Assembly (NCBI RefSeq): GCF_900110245.1
Contig: NZ_FOCZ01000001.1
Span: 806,001-870,000 of the forward strand
Reading direction: 5' to 3'
Source of the DNA: Niastella yeongjuensis
Lineage (GTDB): Bacteria > Bacteroidota > Bacteroidia > Chitinophagales > Chitinophagaceae
DNA length: 64,000 bases
The first letter of the stretch is position 1. Every line of letters begins with the position of its first letter. Below the pieces are notes generated by a model. That model searched no databases and was not told the DNA's origin. It saw only the letters and a program-made list of their open reading frames with translations. Below, in pieces: positions 10,243 to 18,999 of the stretch. Made by a program: the position numbers and the translations under genes.

Positions 10243-10374
10243 TTATTGAAATAGTTCAAAACGTTGCTGCATTTCGACCACCGTAGTGGGATATCCCAGT
10301 TCATTCATTAGTGTGGCCAGGTCGGGCACATCTTTTACTGTTGCCTGCCGTATAATAATTGTATTATTGTTCAT
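10243..10374 (-). pseudogene. Truncated GNAT acetyltransferase, N-terminal 43 residues only
   Basis: A 43-codon frame begins at an ATG and ends at TAA. It opens with MNNNTIIIRQATVKDVPDL and continues with LMNELGYP and a conserved Glu-Met...Arg-Phe helix. This is the standard first strand and first two helices of GNAT proteins (IRxAxxxDxxxLxxLxxxLGYPxT), but the acetyl-CoA-binding part is missing: the DNA after the stop does not resume the fold in any frame that I could follow. Most likely a decayed or deleted gene, or a fragment left by a recombination event. It lies between the helical protein and the nitrilase promoter. Confidence 0.6.
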
Positions 10375-10406
10375 GATAGTTTAAAAGTACTCATAAAAAA
10401 TACAAT

Positions 10407-10414
10407 TACCTTTG
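10407..10414 (+). promoter_or_regulatory. Bacteroidota-type -7 element of the nitrilase-nagA operon
   Basis: TACCTTTG matches the consensus TAnnTTTG exactly and lies 17 bases before the nitrilase ATG, implying a very short leader. No good -33 TTTG is found at the usual distance, so the promoter may be weak or activated. Confidence 0.5.
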
Positions 10415-10430
10415 CCCTCTAATTGTAATC

Positions 10431-11309
10431 ATGTCAACACTTACCATCACCACCATACAAAGCAATTTGCATTGGGAAGATAAAGCTGCCAACCTGCAAC
10501 AATTTGAAGCAAAGATCCGTGAGCTGCAGCAGCGGACCGAAGTGGTTATTCTCCCCGAAATGTTCAGCACTGGTTTTAGCATGAATGCGGAAAAGCTGGC
10601 TGAAAAAATGGATGGCCCCACGGTGACCTGGATGAAGAAACTGTCGGCAGAAAGAAAGATCATCCTAACCGGTAGTTTGATCATTGAAGAGGCGGGAAAT
10701 TATTACAACCGGCTGATATGGATGCTGCCTAATGGCCAATACGGGTATTACGACAAACGGCACCTGTTTGCCTATGCTCAGGAAGACCAGCATTACTCGG
10801 CTGGCAATAAAAGATTAATTGCGTCTGTAAAAGGCTGGAGGATCAATTTGCTGGTTTGTTACGACCTGCGTTTCCCGGTATGGAGCAGGCAAAAACCAGC
10901 CGCCAGTTCGCTGGCCGACCTGGTTGCCTCGGAATTGGAAGCCCGCGATTTGCCCATGCCGCCGCCTGAAGAGGCCGGTTCATCCATCATGGATACCGCG
11001 CCTGAATACGATGTGCTGATCTATGTGGCTAACTGGCCCGAAAGACGGAACCATGCCTGGAAAACCTTATTACAGGCAAGGGCCATAGAAAATCAATGTT
11101 ATGTAGTTGGTGTGAACCGCGTAGGAACCGATGGCTTGGGGCATTATTATAGCGGGGATAGCATGGTCATTGATGCCATGGGAGCGCCCGTATATACCAA
11201 AGCGCATGACGAAGATATTTTCACCATCACCCTTCAAAAAGACTCCCTGGAAGAAGTACGGAATAAATTACCATTCCTGAAAGACGCAGATAGATTTATT
11301 TTAGCATAA
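10431..11309 (+). CDS. Nitrilase-superfamily amidase, omega-amidase/YafV-like, with internal insertion
   Basis: A 292-residue carbon-nitrogen hydrolase. The catalytic triad is Glu43 (LPEMFSTGFS), Lys109 (YDKRHLF) and Cys143 (CYDLRFPVWSR); the flanking sequence is that of YafV-type omega-amidases, which hydrolyse alpha-ketoglutaramate or ketosuccinamate in glutamine/asparagine metabolite repair. Relatives are about 255-260 residues; the extra length is a hydrophilic Ala/Pro/Glu-rich insertion at about residues 155-191, placed between the Cys block and the YVANWPE block. It is in frame and does not disturb the motifs. nagA follows after 9 bases, so the two are co-transcribed. The link to aminosugar use (both release ammonia/acetate from amino-nitrogen compounds) is only suggestive. 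Confidence 0.88.
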   Translation: MSTLTITTIQSNLHWEDKAANLQQFEAKIRELQQRTEVVILPEMFSTGFSMNAEKLAEKMDGPTVTWMKKLSAERKIILTGSLIIEEAGNYYNRLIWMLPNGQYGYYDKRHLFAYAQEDQHYSAGNKRLIASVKGWRINLLVCYDLRFPVWSRQKPAASSLADLVASELEARDLPMPPPEEAGSSIMDTAPEYDVLIYVANWPERRNHAWKTLLQARAIENQCYVVGVNRVGTDGLGHYYSGDSMVIDAMGAPVYTKAHDEDIFTITLQKDSLEEVRNKLPFLKDADRFILA

Positions 11310-11318
11310 AACAATAGC

Positions 11319-12416
11319 ATGTCAGTAGCATACACCAACGGAAAGATATTCACAGGAGAAAAGATAGAAGAGAACAAAGCAGTTTTAACAGATAATGAGG
11401 TTATTGTTGGCGTAGTAAATGCAAACGCCATTCCTTCACAATACCGCACCGAAGACCTGAAAGGGTTTACCCTGGCACCAGCCTTTATTGATCTGCAGAT
11501 CTACGGGGGTAACGGCAAACTGTTCTCCCAGGATTTAACGGTGGAATCGCTGAAATCTACGTATGAATATTGTTTAATGGGTGGTTGTTCACATTTTATG
11601 ATCACCATGGCCACCAATACCATTGATAAGTTTCTGCAGGGGTTTGAAGTGGTGCGGGCCTATTGGGAACAGGGCGGTAAAGGATTGCTGGGTTTACATT
11701 TGGAAGGTCCTTACATTAATCCGGTAAAAAGAGGCGCCCACCTGGAAGCCTGTGTAAAAAAGCCAACTGTACAGGAAGTGACCATGCTGCTGGAGAAAGG
11801 AAAGGATGTGTTTAAAATGATGACCCTGGCGCCCGAGCAATGTGATGAAGCCGTTATAAAACTACTGCAACAACACCATATAATTCTTTCTGTAGGACAT
11901 TCCAATGCTACCTATAAACAGGCATTGGATGCGTTCAATAAAGGCATACCAGCCGCCACGCATTTATTCAATGCCATGTCGCCCTTACAACACCGCGAGC
12001 CCGGGGTGGTAGGCGCCATAATGAATCATTCAACGGCCATGAGCAGTATTGTTTGCGATGGTGTGCATGTGGATTATGCAGCTGTGCATATTGCTAAAAA
12101 AGTATTGCAACAACGCCTCTTCTTTATTACCGATGCAGTGGCCGAAACTACTGCCGGCGAATACCGGCACCTGTTTAGCGGCGACCGTTATGCATTGCCA
12201 GATGGTACTTTGTCTGGTTCAGCCCTTACCATGCTGCAATGTGTAAAGAATGCGGTTAATCATGTAGGTATTTCGCTGGAAGAATCTTTACGCATGGCAT
12301 CGGCTTATCCCGCCCAATTAATTCCTGATAAAATGCTGGGTAAATTAGAACCCGGCTATCGTGCCGATTTTGTAGTGTTTGATGATGCGCTGGAACTGCA
12401 ACGGGTTTATTGTTGA
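11319..12416 (+). CDS. nagA: N-acetylglucosamine-6-phosphate deacetylase
   Basis: NagA removes acetate from GlcNAc-6-phosphate, feeding glucosamine-6-phosphate to glycolysis or cell-wall synthesis. The 365 residues show the amidohydrolase fold with metal ligands Glu129 (HLEGPYINP), His194 (VGHSNA) and His215 (THLFNAM), the substrate His in CDGVHVD (250) and the catalytic Asp272 in ITDAV. The C-terminal DFVVFD strand closes the composite beta domain. In place of the HxH of other amidohydrolases it has DLQIYGGNG, normal for NagA. It is the second gene of the nitrilase operon and its last 10 bases overlap the convergent S41 peptidase gene. Confidence 0.95.
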   Translation: MSVAYTNGKIFTGEKIEENKAVLTDNEVIVGVVNANAIPSQYRTEDLKGFTLAPAFIDLQIYGGNGKLFSQDLTVESLKSTYEYCLMGGCSHFMITMATNTIDKFLQGFEVVRAYWEQGGKGLLGLHLEGPYINPVKRGAHLEACVKKPTVQEVTMLLEKGKDVFKMMTLAPEQCDEAVIKLLQQHHIILSVGHSNATYKQALDAFNKGIPAATHLFNAMSPLQHREPGVVGAIMNHSTAMSSIVCDGVHVDYAAVHIAKKVLQQRLFFITDAVAETTAGEYRHLFSGDRYALPDGTLSGSALTMLQCVKNAVNHVGISLEESLRMASAYPAQLIPDKMLGKLEPGYRADFVVFDDALELQRVYC

Positions 12417-13921
12417 GCCACGCCGATCTTATGCATGATCATACCGCGGATAACAGCCGCTTTGGGATCGATGCCCCGGCGAATGGTTTCGCGGGTAGGT
12501 GATACCTGAATATCAGGCATAATACCGCGGCCTTCTTTTACGAGGTTTTTATCCATTACCAGCCTGAATTTGGGCAGTCTGAAACGAACTTTGGTGTTAG
12601 GCAACGTAACATCGGGGATCATCCAGGCTGTATTGCCATAGGCGCCGCCGCCCGTTTCTTCGCCAATCACTTTTACATTAGGCTGGCCCTGCAGGCTTTT
12701 TACAAACAGGGTGGTGGCCGAAAAAGAATTGCCGCCTGTAACCAGGTAAACATCGCCATCATAGTGATGTTTTTTCTTGGGATGGAAATAATGGCGTTCA
12801 AAATAACCGAAATGGTATTTGCCATCCTTTTCTTTATGGGTTACAAACTGCGTCAGTGACCAGTAAAAAGGTTGCCAGGAGATGTATTTGTGGTATTTGC
12901 TGCTTCTGCGAACTGCGTATAAGCTATCAGCCAGTTTAAATTTCTTATCGGCCAGGTAGCGGGTTAACAAGGTAGAAAGGCCCGCATCGCCCCCGCCATT
13001 GGTACGCACATCCACCACCAGGTGTTGAATGTTGCGGCGGTCCAGTTCACGAAAAACCTGGCGGTAGAACGACCGTAATTTATTACCTCTTGCAAAGGTA
13101 TGCAGGGTCATGTAAGCCGAAGACAGTGTAGTATCTATTTGAACGTACCGGCTGGCGTACTGTAGGTTGTTGTGTCTTTCTTCTTTTGGTGGTTTGGCAG
13201 CAGGTTTGTTGGTACCAGCCGCTTTTTGGGTGGTGTCTTTCATCGAAGGATCGAACACGGGAACAGTAACTGTTTGTTCTGCTCCGTTGCTATCGAGATA
13301 GGTTATGGCAACCTGGTCCTTCAACCCCATCACATTCCGGTACAGGCTTCCAAAAGCGCCGCTGTTGCTGAGGCTTTGGTATTTTCCGCTTATGCTATTG
13401 CCGTCTCCTGAAATATAATTCATGAACGAATCGGTGAGCTGCCGGGTGCTGTACCCATCGACGGCAGTAACCATGGTGCCGAATCTGAGGATAGAATCTT
13501 TTCTGTTGATATTGGCGGTAATGACCATGGAATCGCCCCACACTTTAAAGCTCAGGGGAAACATTTTGAGATTAGCCGTGTCGAGGTATTTACCGTATTG
13601 TTTGGAATACTTTACCGCTGTATGTCCGCAATGGATCTTGCTTACTACGTGGGAAAGAATATTGCGGAACTGCACTTCGGTCATGGAATCATTGAGTTGA
13701 CGAAATCCGTCATCAAAAAAGTAATCCATGCTGTCTTTTGGGGTGAACCAATACAGGCTGGGATGCGATTCTTCCAGCACCTTACGGAAGATGGTATAGT
13801 CCTTTTGTAATTGCTTTTGGGGAAACTTATGCTGGGGATCAAAAGTTTGGCGTGATGCAGAGCAGCCAATGAGGCCTGAAATACATATAACAAAACAAAC
13901 ATAGGCTAACTTCTGCATCAT
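12407..13921 (-). CDS. S41-family peptidase, lipoprotein
   Basis: A 504-residue secreted serine peptidase of the C-terminal-processing (S41) family. Residues 1-20 form a lipoprotein signal with lipobox LIGC (Cys20), so it is anchored in the envelope. The tail-specific protease core is seen in VVDVRTNGGGDAG, the nucleophile region GGNSFSATTLF, and GEETGGGAYGN. A low-complexity Lys/Pro/Ala stretch lies near residue 235 in the middle domain. It starts 12 bases after thiL on the same strand and is probably co-transcribed with it, though no functional tie is apparent. The substrate is unknown. Confidence 0.88.
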   Translation of the reverse strand: MMQKLAYVCFVICISGLIGCSASRQTFDPQHKFPQKQLQKDYTIFRKVLEESHPSLYWFTPKDSMDYFFDDGFRQLNDSMTEVQFRNILSHVVSKIHCGHTAVKYSKQYGKYLDTANLKMFPLSFKVWGDSMVITANINRKDSILRFGTMVTAVDGYSTRQLTDSFMNYISGDGNSISGKYQSLSNSGAFGSLYRNVMGLKDQVAITYLDSNGAEQTVTVPVFDPSMKDTTQKAAGTNKPAAKPPKEERHNNLQYASRYVQIDTTLSSAYMTLHTFARGNKLRSFYRQVFRELDRRNIQHLVVDVRTNGGGDAGLSTLLTRYLADKKFKLADSLYAVRRSSKYHKYISWQPFYWSLTQFVTHKEKDGKYHFGYFERHYFHPKKKHHYDGDVYLVTGGNSFSATTLFVKSLQGQPNVKVIGEETGGGAYGNTAWMIPDVTLPNTKVRFRLPKFRLVMDKNLVKEGRGIMPDIQVSPTRETIRRGIDPKAAVIRGMIMHKIGVAQQ

Positions 13922-13933
13922 GCTATCACTGGT

Positions 13934-14968
13934 TTATTTTTTAAAGGCGTTCCATCCCTGGGCGCTTATGGGATGAACCTGTCCGCCTCTGGTATTGATT
14001 TTCATTCCCTCTTCGGCATCGGTCATATAACCTATGACGCTTATCTGTTCATTTAAAACGATCTTTTCGTAATCAGATTGTGACATAGTGAACAGTAATT
14101 CATAATCTTCGCCCCCACTTAGCGCACAGGCAGTTGGGTCAATTTCAAATTTAAAGGCTGCCTTTCGCATTTCCTCGGCGATGGGCAGTTTTTCCTCATA
14201 CAATACGCAGCCCAGCTTGCTTTGTTCGCATATGTGGAGTATTTCAGAGCTGAGGCCATCGCTTATATCCATCATGGAGGTAGGTACAATATTCTGTATT
14301 TCAAGGAATTCTACAATATCCTTGCGGGCTTCGGGTTTTAACAGACGGCCGATCACGTAGCTTTCGCCTTCCAGGTCGGGTTGTACCTGCGGGCTTTCGA
14401 GGTAGATCTGTTTTTCTCGTTCCAGGAAAAGCAGTCCAACATAGGCGGCGCCCAGGTCGCCACTGCAGCAGATGAGGTCGCCCTTTTTGGCGGTATCCCT
14501 TCTAACATATTTGCCTGGTGTTACTTCGCCAATGGCGGTAACTGAGATCACAAACCCTTTTTGGGAAGAACTGGTATCGCCCCCCACCAGGTCGACCCCG
14601 TATTTTTCGCAGGCGGCATAAATACCTTCATAAAACTCGCTGAGCGCTTCCACACTAAAACGGTTGCTGAAGGCAATGCTCACGGTGATTTGGGTGGGAG
14701 TGGCATTCATGGCGTAAATATCGCTCAGGTTCACCACCACACTTTTGTATCCCAGGTGTTTCAGCGGGGTGTACATAAGGTCGAAGTGAATGCCTTCCAC
14801 CAGCAGATCTGTGGTAATTACGGTTTGTTTTCCGAAGTGATCAATAACGGCTGCATCATCGCCTACACCAACAATGGAAGAGGCATTTTGCAATTCAATA
14901 TTTCTGGTAAGATGTTCAATTAATCCAAATTCACCCAGTGAACTTATTTCTGTTCTACTTTCGCTCAT
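13934..14968 (-). CDS. thiL: Thiamine-monophosphate kinase
   Basis: ThiL phosphorylates thiamine monophosphate to the active cofactor TPP. The 344-residue protein has the PurM/AIRS-like fold: GVGDDAAVID (Mg-ATP binding), TTDLLVEGIHFD, NLSDIYAMNATP, VGGDTS, and the C-terminal DISDGLSSE and SGGEDYELLF blocks, all intact. No TPP riboswitch is seen upstream. Only a dozen bases separate it from the S41 peptidase gene downstream. The inositol-phosphatase gene upstream on the same strand is 121 bases away behind a hairpin. Confidence 0.95.
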   Translation of the reverse strand: MSESRTEISSLGEFGLIEHLTRNIELQNASSIVGVGDDAAVIDHFGKQTVITTDLLVEGIHFDLMYTPLKHLGYKSVVVNLSDIYAMNATPTQITVSIAFSNRFSVEALSEFYEGIYAACEKYGVDLVGGDTSSSQKGFVISVTAIGEVTPGKYVRRDTAKKGDLICCSGDLGAAYVGLLFLEREKQIYLESPQVQPDLEGESYVIGRLLKPEARKDIVEFLEIQNIVPTSMMDISDGLSSEILHICEQSKLGCVLYEEKLPIAEEMRKAAFKFEIDPTACALSGGEDYELLFTMSQSDYEKIVLNEQISVIGYMTDAEEGMKINTRGGQVHPISAQGWNAFKK

Positions 14969-15008
14969 GATGCTGATATGATGTTATCTATTAAAATAAA
15001 TAGCCATT

Positions 15009-15033
15009 CCCGCTGCGCTTTTCAGCGCACGGG
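15009..15033 (-). terminator. GNRA-looped hairpin downstream of the inositol phosphatase gene
   Basis: On the minus strand arms CCCGTGCGCT and AGCGCAGCGGG pair with one bulged G around a GAAA tetraloop. The following bases are AT-rich but lack a true T-run, so it may be a weak terminator or a transcript-stabilising end between the inositol phosphatase gene and thiL. Confidence 0.45.
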
Positions 15034-15089
15034 ATGAAAAAGACCAATAAAGTTATTGAATTATTCGGCAGGTATCCGATTATAGCTGT

Positions 15090-15866
15090 TTAGGCCTTGT
15101 CGTTCACCCATTTTAACAGATCGTCGTGTATTTTACCGTTGGTAGCTGCAATCTGTGGCTGATACGGTGAATACGGGTTGCCTTCGAAATCGGTTACTTT
15201 ACCACCGGCTTCTTCTACGATCAAAAATCCGGCGGCGCTGTCCCAGGCCTGCAATTTATGTTCGTAGAACCCATCAAAACGGCCGGCAGCTACCCAGCAA
15301 AGGTCCATAGCGGCAGAACCCAGACGGCGTACAGGTACCCCGGCCCTGATAAAGCGGGAAAATGCTTCCAGCGGACCGTTGGAATTGTTGATATAAGTAT
15401 AGGGGAAGCCGGTTACCAGGCAGGATTTCATTACGTCGCTTTCCATGCTCACGTGAATAGGTTCACCATTGAGGGTGGCGCCTTTTCCTTTTTCTGCGAA
15501 ATAGTATTCTTTAATGAATGGGTTCAGCACGGCACCCATGATCATGGTACCATTGTGTTCCAGGCCAATAGAAACACAGCAAATAGGAATGCCATGGGCA
15601 TAGTTTACGGTACCATCAATTGGGTCAATGATCCATTTGTACTCGCTGTTACTTTTAATTTCACCGGTTTCTTCACTTAATATAAAGTGGTCGGGAAACT
15701 CCTCTTTAATGGTATCAATGATGGCTTTTTCAGAAGCGTGGTCAGCTTCAGTCACCAGGTTGTTGATCCCTTCCTTATTGCTGATCAGCAGGCTTTTTGA
15801 ATTAAAGTAATGTTGCATTACTTTGGCGCCGGCTTCGGTGGCATTTATTAAAGTTTCTTTTAACAT
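15090..15866 (-). CDS. Inositol monophosphatase family protein
   Basis: A 258-residue Mg-dependent, Li-sensitive phosphatase family member (IMPase/SuhB/CysQ-type). All metal-binding motifs are visible: SEE at 64-66, the DPIDGT block at 81-86 and the WDSA block at 208-211. The substrate could be myo-inositol-1-phosphate, fructose-1,6-bisphosphate, NADP or PAP; the sequence around DPIDGTVNYAHG is nearest to the inositol monophosphatase/SuhB group. Cytosolic, no signal peptide. Upstream is the 100-bp palindromic element and then the divergent GT2 gene. Confidence 0.9.
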   Translation of the reverse strand: MLKETLINATEAGAKVMQHYFNSKSLLISNKEGINNLVTEADHASEKAIIDTIKEEFPDHFILSEETGEIKSNSEYKWIIDPIDGTVNYAHGIPICCVSIGLEHNGTMIMGAVLNPFIKEYYFAEKGKGATLNGEPIHVSMESDVMKSCLVTGFPYTYINNSNGPLEAFSRFIRAGVPVRRLGSAAMDLCWVAAGRFDGFYEHKLQAWDSAAGFLIVEEAGGKVTDFEGNPYSPYQPQIAATNGKIHDDLLKWVNDKA

Positions 15867-15878
15867 GGCGCAAAGATA

Positions 15879-15978
15879 CGGGTTACAGGTCGCAGGTTAC
15901 ACGGTACTGGAACGCAGGCGATTGCCTACCACAGGAGTTTTGCAATAGCATAACCTGAAACCTGCAACATGTAACCCG
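15879..15978. repeat. 100-bp intergenic element with imperfect 20-bp terminal inverted repeats
   Basis: The left end CGGGTTACAGGTCGCAGGTT (15879-15898) matches the reverse complement of the right end (15959-15978) at 18 of 20 positions. The interior has no gene. It fills most of the space between the divergent inositol-phosphatase and GT2 genes. Its form, ends made of GGTTACAGGT/GCAGGTT words, suggests a dispersed REP/MITE-like unit; whether it recurs elsewhere in the genome cannot be seen here. Confidence 0.6.
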
Positions 15979-16012
15979 AAACTTCCTGATTTCTGTTTTA
16001 TTTTGCAGGCAT

Positions 16013-17182
16013 ATGCTGTTATCGGTTATAATTGTTAATTACAATGTGAAATACTTCCTGGAGCAATGTTTATGTTCGGTACGGAAGGCTATTGGCCAAA
16101 TGAGCGTGGCTACAGGGCAAAACAATGTGGAAGTGTGGGTGGTAGACAACAACTCAAAAGATGGCAGCATTGAATACCTGCAACCCCGGTTTCCCTTTGT
16201 AGAGTTTATAAGGAACACGGTTAACCAGGGTTTTTCAAAAGCCAATAACCAGGCCCTGGAAAAAGCCAGTGGAAAATACGTGCTTTTCCTGAACCCCGAT
16301 ACCATTTTACCGGAAGATGCTTTTACCAGCTGCGTGGCATTTATGGAAAATACCGCCGATGCCGGCGCCCTGGGGGTACAGATGATCGATGGTACGGGAC
16401 AATACCTGAAAGAATCGAAACGCGGTTTCCCTTCTATGTGGGTCTCGTTTTGTAAAATGAGCGGATTGACCCGCTTCTTCCCTGCTTCCAAAATATTTGC
16501 GGGATACTACCTGGGGCATTTGAACAACCAGGAGGTGAATAAAGTGGATATCTTGTCCGGCGCCTATATGCTGATAAGAAAATCGCTGCTCGATGAAACC
16601 GGTGGTTTTGATGAGCAGTTCTTTATGTATGGGGAAGATATTGACCTAAGCTACCGGTTGCAACAAACGGGTAAGCACAACTACTATTATCCTGATTGTA
16701 CCATTATACACTTCAAAGGTGAAAGCACCCGTAAGGACAACAAGTATGTAAAACTGTTTTACAAGGCCATGGTGCAGTTTGTACAAAAACATTTTCATGG
16801 CGAACTGGCCTGGTTATACACAGGTTTGTTGGAAGCCGTTATCTATTTACGGGCCGCCGTAACTTTTGTAAGCAGGGAACACAAGGAGTTGTCAATAAAG
16901 TATGAAGGTACGCCCACCTTTTACCTGGCCGGCGATGAAAAAAGCGCTAATGAAGTGCGTTCGGTATTAAGTTCTTTTCCTGAGTATTCCATTACAGAAG
17001 AAAATGAGAAAGCAAGGGAATGGATCTTTTGCGAAGGTGCTACATTTTTGTTCAGGCAGATCATAGAGCAATTAAAAACCTGCCCACCCAGTTTAAAACC
17101 ATTTATTCACGCCAATGGAACTTACACTATTGTGGGTAGTCACTCCAAAGACCAGCGCGGTTATGCGATTGTGATGGGGTAA
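16013..17182 (+). CDS. Family 2 glycosyltransferase
   Basis: A 389-residue GT-A fold transferase. The N-terminus LLSVIIVNYNVKYFLEQC and VVDNNSKDGS are the nucleotide-sugar-binding strands, NPDT (around residue 95) is the metal-binding DxD equivalent, and MYGEDIDLSYRL is the ED/catalytic-base region. The closest general type is the rhamnosyltransferase-like GT2 proteins of cell-surface glycan synthesis. The C-terminal 110 residues form an extra domain (after FVSREHKE) that I do not recognise. No membrane helix is clear except possibly near 270-285. It is followed by a strong terminator. Confidence 0.9.
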   Translation: MLLSVIIVNYNVKYFLEQCLCSVRKAIGQMSVATGQNNVEVWVVDNNSKDGSIEYLQPRFPFVEFIRNTVNQGFSKANNQALEKASGKYVLFLNPDTILPEDAFTSCVAFMENTADAGALGVQMIDGTGQYLKESKRGFPSMWVSFCKMSGLTRFFPASKIFAGYYLGHLNNQEVNKVDILSGAYMLIRKSLLDETGGFDEQFFMYGEDIDLSYRLQQTGKHNYYYPDCTIIHFKGESTRKDNKYVKLFYKAMVQFVQKHFHGELAWLYTGLLEAVIYLRAAVTFVSREHKELSIKYEGTPTFYLAGDEKSANEVRSVLSSFPEYSITEENEKAREWIFCEGATFLFRQIIEQLKTCPPSLKPFIHANGTYTIVGSHSKDQRGYAIVMG

Positions 17183-17250
17183 CAGTTAAAAAAATTGCTG
17201 ATCAACAAATAACATTTCGGGAATTATTCCCAAATTTAGAAATTTCACAG

Positions 17251-17277
17251 ACCCGCCCTTTAAGGCGGGTTTTTTTC
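17251..17277 (+). terminator. Rho-independent terminator of the GT2 gene
   Basis: Arms ACCCGCC and GGCGGGT with a 6-base loop, followed by seven T. It is 68 bases beyond the GT2 stop. Confidence 0.92.
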
Positions 17278-17380
17278 TTTTAACCCATGCAGCGAACCGT
17301 AATCTTTGCAAAATGTGCAATATATCAGGCTAAAAACCTTTAATTTTGGTTTAATGCCTGACCAAACGGGCAACTAATTA

Positions 17381-18907
17381 ATGGCCCTAATTGATATCTC
17401 TTTACCCCGGTCGGTTGCCCGAGCGTTGCGATTACCTGCCAAAAGTCCCAGACGGCAGCAGATCAGGGTGTTAAAGAAATTGCTGAAAAAAGCCCGGTTT
17501 ACCGAATTCGGTCAAAAATACCGGTTCGATGAGATCCTGTTGAGTAAACATGCCGGTAAAAAATTCCAGCAACTGGTCCCAACCTATGATTACAACAAAA
17601 TTTATGCTGAATGGTGGCATAAAACGCTCGAGGGAAAAAGGGACATTTGCTGGCCTGGAAAGATCAAATATTTTGCCCTCAGCTCCGGAACCTCCGAGGC
17701 TGCCAGTAAATATATACCCATCACCAATGATCTGATGCGCGGTAACCGCATCGTTATGATCAAACAACTACTTTCCTTACGCACCTATCATGATATTCCG
17801 GTAAAAAGTATTGGCAAAGGCTGGTTGATGCTGGGCGGTAGTACCGACCTGCAAAAAGGCCCCGGTTATTACGCCGGCGATCTCAGCGGTATTACTGCTA
17901 AAAAAGTACCCTTCTGGTTTAGCCCTTTCTATAAACCCGGAAAAAAGATAGCCCGCACCAAGGACTGGAACAGTAAAATTGAAGCCATTGTTGAAGAAGC
18001 CCCCAACTGGGATATAGGCTTTGTGGTGGGCGTTCCGGCCTGGATACAAATGTGTATGGAAAAGATCATCGAGCGCTACCAGCTCAATTCCATCCACGAC
18101 ATGTGGCCAAACCTGGCCTTTTTCGTTCATGGCGGCGTTTCTTTTGAACCGTATAAAAAAGGCTTTAATAAACTGGTGGCCCGGCCACTCACGTTTATTG
18201 AAACGTATCTGGCTTCCGAAGGCTTTATTGCCTACCAGGACCGCCAGGACTCCCCGGGTATGAAGCTGGCCCTGAACGACCATATCTTTTTTGAATTTGT
18301 GCCTTTTAATGGGGATAACTTCGATGCCGATGGCAACCTGGTTGAAAACCCCGAGGCATTGATGATACACCAGGTAGAAGAAGGCAAGGACTATGCGATC
18401 CTGCTGAGCACTACAGCCGGCGCCTGGCGCTATTTAATTGGCGACACCGTTCGGTTTGTTGATAAAGAGCGTTGTGAAATAATTATTACAGGCCGCACCA
18501 AACACTTCCTGAGCCTGGTAGGCGAACACCTGAGTGTTGATAATATGAACAAAGCCATTAAACTGGCCAGTGAGGAAATGAATGTAAACATTCCCGAATA
18601 CACTGTGGCAGGTATACCTCATGGTTTGTTCTTTGCACACCAATGGTGGATTGCATGCGACGATGCGGTAGATACCGAGTTGTTGCGTCAGAAAATAGAC
18701 AACTGCCTGAAGGACATCAACGATGACTATGCGGTAGAAAGAAACAGTGCACTAAAGGATGTATACCTGAACGTATTACCTGTTTCGAAATTTATGGAGT
18801 TTATGCACCTGAAAGGAAAGATCGGCGGACAGCATAAATTTCCACGTGTTATGAAAGGTAAAATGTTTGAGGACTGGCAGAAGTTTATTGAAACCGGTGC
18901 CCTTTAA
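17381..18907 (+). CDS. GH3 auxin-responsive-promoter family protein (acyl-adenylate/amidosynthetase-like)
   Basis: A 508-residue member of the GH3 branch of the ANL adenylating enzymes. In plants GH3 proteins adenylate jasmonate or auxin and join it to an amino acid; bacterial members are widespread in Bacteroidota without a known substrate. Seen: the P-loop-like ALSSGTSEAASKY (residues about 98-110), the YLASEGF block, TTAGAWRYLIGDTVRF near 347 and TGRTKHFLSLVGEHL near 370, so the ATP-binding sites are complete. Soluble, no signal peptide. The LysE-family exporter starts 92 bases downstream on the same strand. Confidence 0.88.
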   Translation: MALIDISLPRSVARALRLPAKSPRRQQIRVLKKLLKKARFTEFGQKYRFDEILLSKHAGKKFQQLVPTYDYNKIYAEWWHKTLEGKRDICWPGKIKYFALSSGTSEAASKYIPITNDLMRGNRIVMIKQLLSLRTYHDIPVKSIGKGWLMLGGSTDLQKGPGYYAGDLSGITAKKVPFWFSPFYKPGKKIARTKDWNSKIEAIVEEAPNWDIGFVVGVPAWIQMCMEKIIERYQLNSIHDMWPNLAFFVHGGVSFEPYKKGFNKLVARPLTFIETYLASEGFIAYQDRQDSPGMKLALNDHIFFEFVPFNGDNFDADGNLVENPEALMIHQVEEGKDYAILLSTTAGAWRYLIGDTVRFVDKERCEIIITGRTKHFLSLVGEHLSVDNMNKAIKLASEEMNVNIPEYTVAGIPHGLFFAHQWWIACDDAVDTELLRQKIDNCLKDINDDYAVERNSALKDVYLNVLPVSKFMEFMHLKGKIGGQHKFPRVMKGKMFEDWQKFIETGAL

Positions 18908-18999
18908 CAACCGATATTTCGACACGCTCGGAATCCCCGATATGTTTTCCTACCTTGCGTACACGTATATTAAAATTGGAATATCTATAAGGACGTAGC

